Source: Pterois miles (Eukaryota; Chordata; Actinopteri; Perciformes; Scorpaenidae). Taken from it: a stretch of 64,000 nt of DNA. Positions within the stretch are counted from its first letter, which is position 1. Every line of letters starts with the position of its first letter. The notes below the pieces were generated by a model. That model saw nothing but the letters and a program-made list of their open reading frames with translations, was not told the origin of the DNA and ran no database searches. The stretch is taken from positions 12,251,501 through 12,315,500 of the forward strand of contig CAMQGK010000567.1 in the NCBI GenBank assembly GCA_947000775.1, in the 5' to 3' direction. Position numbers and translations under genes: made by a program. This document shows, piece after piece, positions 12,849 through 22,573 of this stretch.

Positions 12849-13472
12849 ATGTGCAGGTGTGCATGCATAGGCCCACTTGCATGCTTTATGTGTGTGTCTG
12901 CCCTAGATATCTTGAGCATGGTGCTAAATCTAAGGGCTAATATCCTGTGGTGGCTTGCCCCTCCAGAAAGGTGCAGACACCTCCACTAGACTTGAAAAGG
13001 AGCTGCGATTAAACCTCTCTGAACTTATTCTGCTTTGGTTGAATCTCTGATATTGTTACAGACTCAAAAGGAAGGGTTTTACTCAAGAAAAAAAGCACAA
13101 TGCCGTTTTTTTTTCTTAATTAATTAAAGGAAATGCGTAAGCCCAGACCCAGTGTTTCTATTTTAGTGCTCTTTCTTGCTGTGCTACTACACTATATTAA
13201 AAATACTTTTTTATCAGCTGCCCCAATTAAGCTCCACGTCCACCAATCCAGCTTAACTCCTTATGACCCTGTTCCTAACACACACTCCAATTATTGGCTT
13301 GAATATACCAAAGCCCCGTCATGATCATCCCCGTATGGAAACCATTATTCCGATATGAAAACCTATATAAATAACTTGCATGGAAAAAGGAAGGAAATTT
13401 GTAGAGAAAGAGAAAGCGACTAAAGCTGTCACCTGAATACTGATTGGTACTTTTTCATCTTTGATGTTGCAG
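11263..13472 (+). other. rbfox3: Last rbfox3 intron with TGCATG cluster and GT microsatellite
   Basis: The intron runs from GTAAGT to an acceptor ending GATGTTGCAG. TGCATG hexamers occur at 12077-12082, 12846-12851, 12860-12865, 12878-12883 and 13377-13382, the last 91 nt before the final exon. A (GT)n tract occupies 12779-12847. No other coding segment was recognised. Confidence 0.8.
12779..12847. repeat. (GT)n microsatellite
   Basis: About 34 uninterrupted GT dinucleotides lie in the last rbfox3 intron. The tract runs directly into a TGCATG-containing stretch. Confidence 0.98.
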
Positions 13473-13517
13473 GCTAGCCTATACAGAGGAGGGTACAGTC
13501 GCTTCACTCCCTACTAA
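13473..13517 (+). CDS. rbfox3: rbfox3 final coding exon, PY-type C-terminus
   Basis: The acceptor is GATGTTGCAG. The exon is entered in phase 0 from the 79-nt exon and reads ASLYRGGYSRFTPY followed by TAA (13515-13517). RBFOX isoforms ending in this way (RGGY-x-RFAPY in RBFOX1) are nuclear, because the R-x-x-PY terminus acts as a PY-type nuclear localisation signal; isoforms with other endings are more cytoplasmic. The R-F-T-P-Y here keeps the R-x-x-P-Y pattern. The exon continues into the 3' UTR without a visible donor. Confidence 0.92.
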   Translation, partial: ASLYRGGYSRFTPY

Positions 13518-15410
13518 AAGAAAGAAAAAAAGCGAGAAAAGACAGAGACATTACCCCAACAAACAAACAAAAAACTATCTTTAAAAAAAAAAAAAAAAAG
13601 ACAAACACAAAACAAGCAAACGCCCGGTCCTTGGTGGAGAGCTAAATCAAACTAAAAGCTTCCAGGTCCCCATGCTGATCCCCTCCCCTGACACCCTCTC
13701 AAGCCGATATTTCTACAACAACCTATTTGATGTCATCATTGGTCTGCTCTTGTTTTGTATTCATTTTGTGCTTTTGGTTTTCTTTTGGAAAGTTTTATGC
13801 ACATGTGCATTATCTTGATTGCTGTATATGGGTGCTGTGTCACCATAACTAATGTGAGCCTACTGCAGCACGCATGATGCATGCTCAGAGGTGTGTGTAT
13901 GCAGCCGCTGTCATCTGACTAAGAATATACTGGGGCATTTTTTATGATATATACATGCCAAACAGGAAACATACCAGGTCTGATCACGTTGATGCTGATC
14001 ACAGATTCATTCCAAATACTTTTCTAACCTTCCATTTAACATGCAGAAATAAGGAGCGCAGTCCACTCGCTGACTAACATGCCTTGGTGATTCTTAGTTC
14101 AAAGACGGCACTGCTCTGATTGCTTTTGTTTTTCTTTAAACGTTGGAGTGTCCTACTGTTGTGCACTTGCAGTGGAGCCTTACAAGCTGTACTATGTGGT
14201 ATGACAGCATGCAGAGTAAAGGGTCACAAAGGTCAGATTTCTGTTTTGGACTCACATTGCTCACACTCTGGCCCAGTCTCCTGCATATTACTGGATGCTT
14301 ATATGCAACTATTCTGCCGTGGCGGTTATATTTTGGGGTGAAATGTAACGCTGACGGGTTACGTTCAGGGACTAAGTAAGTCGTGCCGTTTTGTATAAGT
14401 ACAACCAAAGGTGAGGGTTTGCGTCACTTCTCATGCTACTAGTTGGCAGTATTGACAGTATTTTTTTTTTTTTTACCAAGTGCTATTCATTACAACCTGC
14501 ATGGTAAACGGTCACATCTTTTTAACACAGGCTCTTGGAAAATTTGTAAAAAAAATATTTTTTCAGACTTTATAAGGTTTCTCCAGAAATCATAGAAGAC
14601 ATTATACAGTACACGTGTTTTCATAGTTCTTTTATTCAACTCAACTTGATGTCAAAAATTGGTGAAGTGCTGTTCTTTGCGTTGCCATCCAAAAATATTG
14701 TAGAAATAATCTTTTTTATAAAATTTAGCCTTTAATGTTTTGCAACTTCTAAGATTATAGTTCTGTCGAGATGACTTATTTTTTTTAAGTTAGTAGTTGT
14801 ATTAGTACATTTTGTAGTTATATTGTGATTATGTTGTATGGGAATGCATTTTATTGGAAGGCATTAGAAATATTTTGCTCACAGAAATTGTGTATAACTA
14901 TGGAGGGGCAGAACACACCTCACGATATAATGCAGTCCTATAAAACATCCCGATAAATTACAATCTTAGTACAGACTGTAGCTTGTAAATAGGATTTATT
15001 ATAACACTATTGTATCATATTAGTACAATTACAGATGCAGATGCCACCTAGAATTTCCCCTCCCAGCCGAAAGCCTTCCGGCTACCAGCCGACATCCAGC
15101 CGCTGGAAGCCCCCACTCGCCCTGTTTCCTGAAAAGGCGTGTCTAGATTCCACTGTAAACACACCCATTCATTGAACTGTAGGATGTCACCATGAGATGG
15201 CACTTCACAACAACACAAAAACCAACTGAAGGAAACTAAAGAATCGTGTTTCCTTATGTAGGCCATGGTTTGCACTGTATGTTTTCCAAACTTGCAGTAC
15301 TTGCTGGAACCTCAATAATGTTTGCCGCCCCTCAGTTGTTAAATCTTATCTCCGTAGTCAAGGCTGTTGTATTGGATCAGAGCAGTTACTGTAGTCAATT
15401 AACTAATTAG

Positions 15411-16064
15411 TAGGGCTGTCAAATTTGTTTTAATGCCAATAATTTTGTTAACGCAACTTGCAAGTTTAGGTTGTAGCAGGCTCAGTTTTAAAGCTAGAGT
15501 GAAGGCATCATATGAAACTAAAACACCTAATGAATCCACTGGTAACAGCTACTGTATGTCGTACTAGTTTGTCACAAAGGAGGCTAAATAACGCTCCAAA
15601 CTTACTCTAAATTTTGGCCATTTTCAAAATTTTCTTGACCTCTGACCCTCTAGATATGTGAATGTAAATGGGTTCTCTGGGTACCCAGAAGTCTCCCCTT
15701 TACAGACATGCCCACTTTACGATAATCACATACAGTTTGGATCAAGTCATAGTCAAGTCAGCACACTGACACACTGACAGCTGTTCTTGCCTGCTGGGCT
15801 GCAGTTTGCCATGTCATGATTTGAGTATTTTTTATGATAAATGCAGTACCTGTGAGGATTTCTGGACAATATTTGTCAATATATGTCAATATTTGTTTTG
15901 TGTTGTTAATTGATTTCCAATAATAATAAATATATACGTGCATTTGCATAAAGAAGCATATTTGTCCACTCCCATGTTAATAATAATATAAAATACTTTT
16001 TCTGAAAAATGTGAGTAATTTACAATTTATCGCAATTATATATTTGAATCAATCGACAGCTCGA
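15411..16064 (+). mobile_element. hAT-like non-autonomous element, copy 3 (654 bp) with perfect 8-bp TSD
   Basis: The element starts TAGGGCTGTCAA and ends with ATCGACAGCTCGA. It is flanked on both sides by CTAATTAG (15403-15410 and 16065-16072), an exact 8-bp target duplication that supports the hAT superfamily. The interior matches copies 1 and 2, including the 'tttgttttaatgcc' and 'gaatccactggtaac' stretches and a right-hand segment of 'cctgctgggct'. There is no transposase ORF. Confidence 0.8.
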
Positions 16065-18097
16065 CTAATTAGTCAATCATAAGAAATTATTATAGAAAAT
16101 TCCCAAACGTTACTGGTTCCAGCTTTTATTGCATGTTGAATATCTTTGGTTTTGGATTGTTGGTTGAACAAAACAAGCGATCTGAAGACGTTACCTCCTG
16201 ATAACCATTCTGAACTTTTTTGCACATTTCGCTAAATGTGTAACTGCTGAATCAAAAAAACTGCATTACAGTGTTTTTGTTTGTTTCCCCAAAATCTAAT
16301 CACCAAGCATAAATAGTTGCATATGAACTTAATTTGCAGAAGACACGGTTGCGTAATCCCCACGCGATACACCACAACAGATGAGCTGTACTCGAAGTGC
16401 ACTGCGCCATCTAACAGTTTCCACATGGACTCACACACACAGTAATGACACAGCACTGAGGTGGGTGAACCTGACAGAGGGCTGTTCTGCCGCGAGTCAC
16501 CGGTCTCTTTTTTAAGCATTGCACAAAATGTTTTACCTCAGGATAAGCTAACTGAAACTCACAAACTACAATACAGTGCTATTCACTTCTCAGCAGGCAG
16601 GATAGTTTCATTTCTAACACAACCAGCAGGTTTGTCCTCTTTGCAACACGGCTTTCTACAAGAGATGGTTTTTGTTAAAGCAGAGACCCCGAGAGAGAAT
16701 GATAAAAAAGACTGTACTGTTGTTCTTTATTAAAGATACTGTATTATATATGTAGACATATACTGTATAACTAACTTTACACTGCATACACACACACCAG
16801 TACAGTACGATATTATATAAAAGCACCCAGGAGTTAGGAGATGTGATATAAATGTGTGTAGAGTGCAGCAGTGCTCGCCTCTTAGTCGACATACAGTGGT
16901 TGCATCGGCTTCTATTACAACTTTGTGCTACGTGAGGTGGATTGAAAAGAAAATCTCTGTGTAGCTGTTAGCCGTCAAGATTTCAGTGCAGCTATGGAAA
17001 TACAACTCAAAGCTATTGCAAATAGTATTTAATTTATATGTACTCACAAGAGTGTTTGTGGTCTCAAAAGAAAAAAAAAAATGTTTGTTGCACTTTATTT
17101 GTTTTCAGCTTTTTCAAAACTTTACGAGATGTAACATATTTATAAAAGTATCATATACAGCTAGTTATGTTTAGTCAAGATGTTAAAATGATATAGAGTA
17201 ATGTTGTATATCAAAAAAAAAGAAAAGGAAATTAACCCATAATCTCACAAGTCAAAGAAAATCTTTATGTGGGTAAACAAATGTTGTTCTTCCTTTTATA
17301 TGCTAGTACGTACGCACCATTTGGGGTTTTTATATGAGTCAAAACGAACTTTGAATATTATTTTTAACCATTTTCAAACAAGAGGACTGGTTTGTGCATT
17401 TGTAGGAGTCTCTCGTATAAACTCTGCAGCAGAGTACATGTGTAGGTGTTCAGTTAGTGACCACGATTAGAAAGCTAGACTAGAATGAAATAGATTTTTT
17501 GTTTTCTGATCTGAATGTGTGCGCCTATGTGCTATATATAGTTTATATATATATATATATATATACAGTATGTATGCATTTGAATGTGTGTGTTTGTGTG
17601 TGTGTTGGGGAGGAGAGAGAGAAGAGGAAGTGAATGCAGTTTGCTAACATACTATAGTTAGAGTAGATGACATGACGTCACTGTAAGTCCCTGTAATAAC
17701 ATCAAAAAGCTTAACTCTGACCTCAAATTTATCAGTGGCATGATTGTTAACTTAATCCAGGTTGTCATACAGATTAAGAAAAAAAAAAAAAAAAAAGAAA
17801 TTCTGGCCTTATGTACACTTCTATCCAGTATGTGGATCAGCCGAAAAACACTTTAACGCAGTCCAGTACAACATCACCACAACTGCAATCTCAACCATGA
17901 CGGCAGAATGTATCACCGGACTGGTGTGCCGTATTAATTAACTTATTAGTCAGTCAACATACATTTTCATTATAGATAATCAGTTTAATCATAAAGCATT
18001 CATCACATACAAAATTTGGATATCTATTTGTACAAAACTAATATTAATTACTAATTTGTGCTCTTAAATTTATGCTCATAAATTAACAGCAGGTTAG

Positions 18098-18333
18098 GGA
18101 AGAGTATTAGGGCCAGGCATAAGATAAAAATTTTTTTTTTTTTTAGGAATAAAGTCGCTATTTTGAGAATAAAGTTGAAATGTTGAAGTGCATTGATACT
18201 GACTTGACACTGATATTTCATAGCAATTTTCATAGAAATTTCTCGACATTACAACTTTATTCTTGAAATGCAAAATAAAATAAATCTTCCTTCTCTCATT
18301 TTCTTTCATTATGCCTGGCCCTAATACTTTTCC
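18098..18333. mobile_element. Palindromic MITE (about 236 bp)
   Basis: The left end has GTATTAGGGCCAGGCATAA and the right end has its reverse complement TTATGCCTGGCCCTAATAC, so the inverted repeat exceeds 19 perfect bases. The interior has two copies of 'gaataaagt' followed by the inverse 'actttattc'. There is no coding potential. The target duplication is unclear, so the superfamily is left open. Confidence 0.8.
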
Positions 18334-19647
18334 ATAGCATGTAATGTTAAATTAAGTTATTAAGTTGTATTATATTTTTTCAAACATATCACAGATCACT
18401 AGGTGTTTAAAAATAATTCAGATATTAATACAAGGTACAAATCCAAAATGCACTAAAACAAGATTTTAGTCTCTGAAGTTTTTTCTTGTAAATCAATTTC
18501 AACTTTAAATTACTAATAATTTGAGTAATTACACTGTATATTAAATCATTAGCATATGCAATGGCAATAATCTGATCTGCTATGGACTCACAGATCCAGC
18601 AGTATTTATCACCTCCTCACTTACCTCCTGAATCCCAAAGTTATTCCCAAAAATAACAAACAACTGCAGTTTTATTGTGCTTCCTGATGTCAAAAGACCC
18701 TTTGGTCAACTGCTCAATGTAAATAGAGACGTTAACAAAATAAAAGAAAATGAAGATGTATTTATTGATGCAAATAGTATGTTATCCCACCCAGTATCTC
18801 AGCATGCGGGTCCATCACAGACTGTAACACTTCTTTTTCCTCCTGCCATGTTATTACAGGGACGGTTGTGAGTATTGTCATGTGGAAGTGCTCCTATCAG
18901 TCTGCACGGGTTTGTCTACAGTTTACAGAAAAAAGTTAAAATTAGCATTGTCTAACTGTTTCAGTGTCAGCTTATCAAGGCTTTAATGTTAAAGACAAAA
19001 CATGTAAATAACTCAGTATTGTAGAGGTCTGAGCCGTTTAGTTCTGCTTACAGTAAGTCAAAAGTAATTTAAATGTGAATTTATAAAACAAACACTTTGA
19101 TATTTTTGGTTTAGTTTGCTTTTGTTGTATTCCATAACCAGCTTAATATGCAACCAGACCTCTATTATGTTCTTACTTATTAATAGTAGTATTGAGATAC
19201 GTTTACATATCAGCAGAAAATACTCTTTATCCATCATTTATATTTAATACAAGTATTCACTAAGCCCTGATAAGCTGGCAGGTGCATTTATTAGTCCACG
19301 TAAAAGATTTGTACAAAAGAGAACCAAGCAAAAAAGTTACAGTACTTTGTAAATACATTTAAATGTATATACACACACACTATATCGCAATTCTCTGAGT
19401 AACTGTTTTATATGTATTCCTATATGAAGTGGGGTTATCTGTGTATTTTCAATTCAGCTGAACTTGTTCTTGAATTGTATGTAATTTCTATAATGAGAAT
19501 ATATTGTCTGAAAGGTGTAAAGTAACTTTCTTTTGGATTCATTTCATAGGTAAAAGTATACTATTATGACTTTTTTTCCTCATTCATGAATTATTTTTGT
19601 TGTCGGTATGTGACATATAAGTAACCTCTGATTGTTTTGAGTGTCAG

Positions 19648-19653
19648 AATAAA
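19648..19653 (+). terminator. Candidate polyadenylation signal of rbfox3
   Basis: An AATAAA hexamer is followed about 25-40 nt later by T/GT-rich sequence. It is the last AATAAA of this non-coding block before mixed intergenic sequence. Support is motif-only. Confidence 0.35.
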
Positions 19654-19670
19654 GCAGTTATAAGAACATT

Positions 19671-21458
19671 ATGTCTGCCTTCACACATGGATGTCGTTGA
19701 TGATGTTGTAAGGGGTTTCCATCATAATCTGATTTGGGATTTTTTGGGGTTTTTTTTGGATGTGTGCACCTATTTGTTTCATAAAAACATTTACTCACTC
19801 ATTTACCTTGGTGGTGTTTAGCCATACAGATGGTTGCAAATAGGAACTATTTTTCTGGTGGCCAAGAGAACCCATCGACTTCAGAAAACATCTTTTCCAC
19901 TTTGACAACTCTTACCTCCCATTGAGGAAAAATCACTGCACATTAAGAAATATTCACCAATTAGACAACACATGCACAAAGAAACATGAGATCAATACAA
20001 CTGTGCATGTTGTGTGTTAGTCGATATTAAGAAATCACATTCGTCATGAATAACGTTGAGGTAACTGCTCCTAGCAACCACTAACGTAGCTTCTCGTTGT
20101 CTGAGTATACATTACGAGCGACAAAGGTGTCCAAGTGTGGCCAGCTACATAGTCGCCATAGTCACAGTTGCAGTGAGCGCCACAAACTATATTCCATTCA
20201 CCTCCATTGTCTCAAAATTTAAACCATCTGCATGGCTCACTATTACTCGGTCCAAGTAGACGAATGCATCTTTCTGCAATCTGGGTGAACCGACTCTTTA
20301 AAGGGCTCCGGATTTAATTGCTAAAGATAGAATTGTTTTAACACAGTATGACTGAAAGGAGCACAGGCTCTAATGCCTGAACTAACCCTCCCCTGAATCC
20401 TCCACGTCCGTGGGTGATTAATATATTTGTCTCTGCAGCTCTTCCAGTTCTAGGCTGCCTGTCAGTGAGGACTATATGTAGCTCTGGTGCTATTGTGCTC
20501 CCTCCCCGCTGAGCTATAAGACTGCATGTGGATATTTTTGTATGGCGGTCCCTAGCGAGCGCTCAGCAAATCTGAGGTATAGGATAGATAGGGGGAGGTG
20601 GTGAGGCCAGTTCCTCCATGAGATAGATGCAAGGGGAGGCAGGGTGGATGCTGATTGAGTATGCCACTTGTTTGTCTCTCTGGATTGGGGGGAGTGACAC
20701 ACTACAAAGGCGTTTCCAAATTAAAGCTTCGTCTTCTTTCATTTCTTTATTTATTTCTTTGTCAGAAGCTCCGTGGAGCTGCTGGAGATCACTCCGAATT
20801 AGTGAGCATCTGTCATGACGAGGGTTCTGGGACACACGCCTTGCCTGCCCCAACACCCCCCGCCCTGCTTCCATCCAGCCCCATTACACTGAGATTTTCA
20901 CTTTGCACTGCCAAACTGCCGATCTCCACTTGTATGATTACAGAGCACTCTGATCTTTATTCTGGGGAGAGCGGTAGCACTAGTTTTGGCAGGCGCAAGG
21001 CCTCTGCTCCCGCTTCTTTTATGCCACATTACAAGAACGGAATGAAAAGTGAATGAAGCTGTTGTTTCTCTGCTCTCAAAACTTTTTGCAGTAGACTTTT
21101 AAACGTTGTTTCCTTTCGGCTGTTTTACTCCGTCGGTGCGTCTTAACCTTACATTGTGAACTTTTCCTTCTTGTAACAGTGTATATTACATAAATGGGAA
21201 AAAGTGCTGGGGCGGGAGGGCTTTACAGAGAGCGTGTTGTTTATTCCATACATTATCTCATATGCTTACTTGTATTTTTTAGTTTCAAAGAATTACTTTC
21301 TAGCCTCTACTTTCTGACAAGACTGAAAAACTTGTTCAGAAAGGAATAAACTTGCTGCTCCACATTGACTTTTAATAAGACCTCTCATTATATATGCCTA
21401 TCATAACAATGCATTCTGCATATTTACCGGTCTCCCCACTTTTCTCCCCTGTTTCCAG
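19671..21458. other. Intergenic DNA, no gene recognised
   Basis: There is no ORF with family resemblance. The stretch at about 20000-20320, with 'tccattcacctccattgtct', looks like a dispersed fish repeat but its ends are not visible. A pyrimidine tract with CTGCAG occurs near 20445 without a convincing exon after it. Confidence 0.5.
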
Positions 21459-21584
21459 TAAATACAAAAGGAAGAGCTGTACTCAGTATTGATGGACATC
21501 ACAGATGAAAACAACGAAGAGAGGAGAACTAGCTTTAAGAAAATAACACAAGAAGAAGAAGACGAGAAGGAGTCCCTCTACTGA
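21459..21584 (+). other. Possible terminal exon with short acidic ORF
   Basis: A good-looking acceptor (pyrimidine run then GTTTCCAG, ending 21458) precedes an A/G-rich segment. An ATG at 21492 opens a 30-codon frame beginning MDITDENNEERRTSFKKITQ, then an acidic run (EEEDEKE) and SLY before TGA at 21582-21584. The same frame stays open upstream until a TAA at the first three bases after the acceptor, so a normal spliced reading of this frame is blocked at phase 0. The other two phases stop within about 20 codons. I do not recognise the peptide. Confidence 0.15.
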
Positions 21585-22320
21585 GGCTGGCGAGGGAAGA
21601 CGGGAGGCGTACAAAGTGGCGCCGCGGCAGCGGTGTCAAACCAGCCACAAACTTGACAGACGGAGTGAGCCAGTTTCCACCAGGGACCACCTTTTTGCTG
21701 GGTAGAAAAGACAGAGAGAGAATGAAAAGTGTCCCGTTATTATAAAACATTTTATTTTTCTATACTTTTGTGATTTACAATGGTAAAAAGTGTGTATAAA
21801 GCAGTATATATGTACAAATCTGTTTTTATGTTTTTTGGTAAGGGAGATGAACAGTTGGCCCTTGATGCTGATTCTGTGGTATGCAGGAAGGAGGAGGGAG
21901 GAGCCCCCCCTCCTCTCTCTATGGCACACTGCTCTGTCGCCGAGGTCGTGTAAACAAAAACATAAACAGAAAGGTGGCAGGGAGAGCTCGGCATCCAGAC
22001 AGAAGCACCTTCTACGCTGTACTTCCTGTGGGTGGAGTCAAAGGTCAGCCTCCTGGTCTCACTGCTCCGCCTTCTTCCTTCCAACCTCCCCGACCTTCTT
22101 CCTTACCTCCTCCCTTACTTTTTCGGGCTGGTGATGTCGCTCCTTCCTCCTTGTTGCGGTGTCACTGGCCGGCAGCGCCTACTGTTAGCAGCGTCCTCCG
22201 TGGATACTGTCGTGATGTCACTTTCTCCTGGCAGCACCATTGGGCATCCCCGCCCTCCCCAATGGGCAGCGTCACTGGTTTACAGCGTTGGGGAGTGGGG
22301 GGGTGAGCCACGGCGGGACG
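21585..22320. other. Intergenic, C/T-rich in part
   Basis: It holds long polypyrimidine stretches near 22070-22150 and moderately GC-rich sequence towards 22320. The overlapping ORFs on both strands, up to about 140 codons, come from low stop density in C-rich sequence and show no domain. Confidence 0.45.
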
Positions 22321-22329
22321 GTGAGACGG

Positions 22330-22336
22330 TATAAAG
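22330..22336 (+). promoter_or_regulatory. TATA-like box upstream of a small ORF
   Basis: TATAAAG lies in a locally GC-rich stretch. A start site about 30 nt downstream would place an ATG at 22406 in a short leader, though an earlier ATG at 22382 opens a 4-codon ORF. This is a motif-level observation only. Confidence 0.2.
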
Positions 22337-22405
22337 CCGAGCCTCCCCGGTCTGCCCCTCTCCACGCCCCAGCAGAGGTCAATGACTGAGGACTAGCAAG
22401 AGAAA

Positions 22406-22573
22406 ATGGCGCAGAAGTCGCCGACTTTACTCACCTGCCAGACTCCGAGCCCAAGCCTTTGTGTCACTCTGCACCGACGGACAAACTATCAGACCAACGA
22501 TGATAAAGGTGCGTACAACTACCAAGGATGCACGTTTCCACCTGGCGAGAATAACTCATCAACGTCCATGTAA
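22406..22573 (+). CDS. Hypothetical 55-codon ORF, possible first exon
   Basis: The ATG at 22406, in the context GAAAATGG, opens a frame starting MAQKSPTLLTCQTPSPSLC and continuing through a basic/polar stretch to TAA at 22571-22573. A donor-like AAAG/GTGCGT occurs inside at about 22508, after 34 codons, so it might instead be a first coding exon. It lies just downstream of TATAAAG and in GC-richer DNA than its surroundings. I do not recognise any domain. The minus strand also has a donor-like CAGGTGAGT here, so the direction is not certain. Confidence 0.15.
   Translation: MAQKSPTLLTCQTPSPSLCVTLHRRTNYQTNDDKGAYNYQGCTFPPGENNSSTSM

Larger units (their letters stand above)
13518..19670 (+). other. 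rbfox3: Probable rbfox3 3' UTR and downstream flank
   Basis: No ORF of substance follows the stop codon. The sequence is AT-rich and has A-runs near 13582 and 17780, a TA microsatellite near 17545-17566, a hAT-like element (15411-16064) and a MITE (18098-18333). Several AATAAA hexamers occur. The one at 19648-19653 is followed by GT/T-rich sequence and is my preferred end. Long 3' UTRs are usual for RBFOX genes, but the real transcript end cannot be set from sequence alone; it could be much nearer to the stop. Confidence 0.45.

Noticed and set aside
12683..12989. Cys/Val-repeat and Thr/His-repeat ORFs
   Set aside because: They are the (GT)n microsatellite read on each strand.
20563..21056. 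ORFs of 103 codons (minus) and 133 codons (plus)
   Set aside because: They overlap each other on opposite strands, lack recognisable domains and have no splice or promoter context.
21752..22334. Overlapping ORFs of 97-141 codons on both strands
   Set aside because: Low-complexity C/T-rich sequence lacks stops in several frames at once. No frame shows family resemblance.
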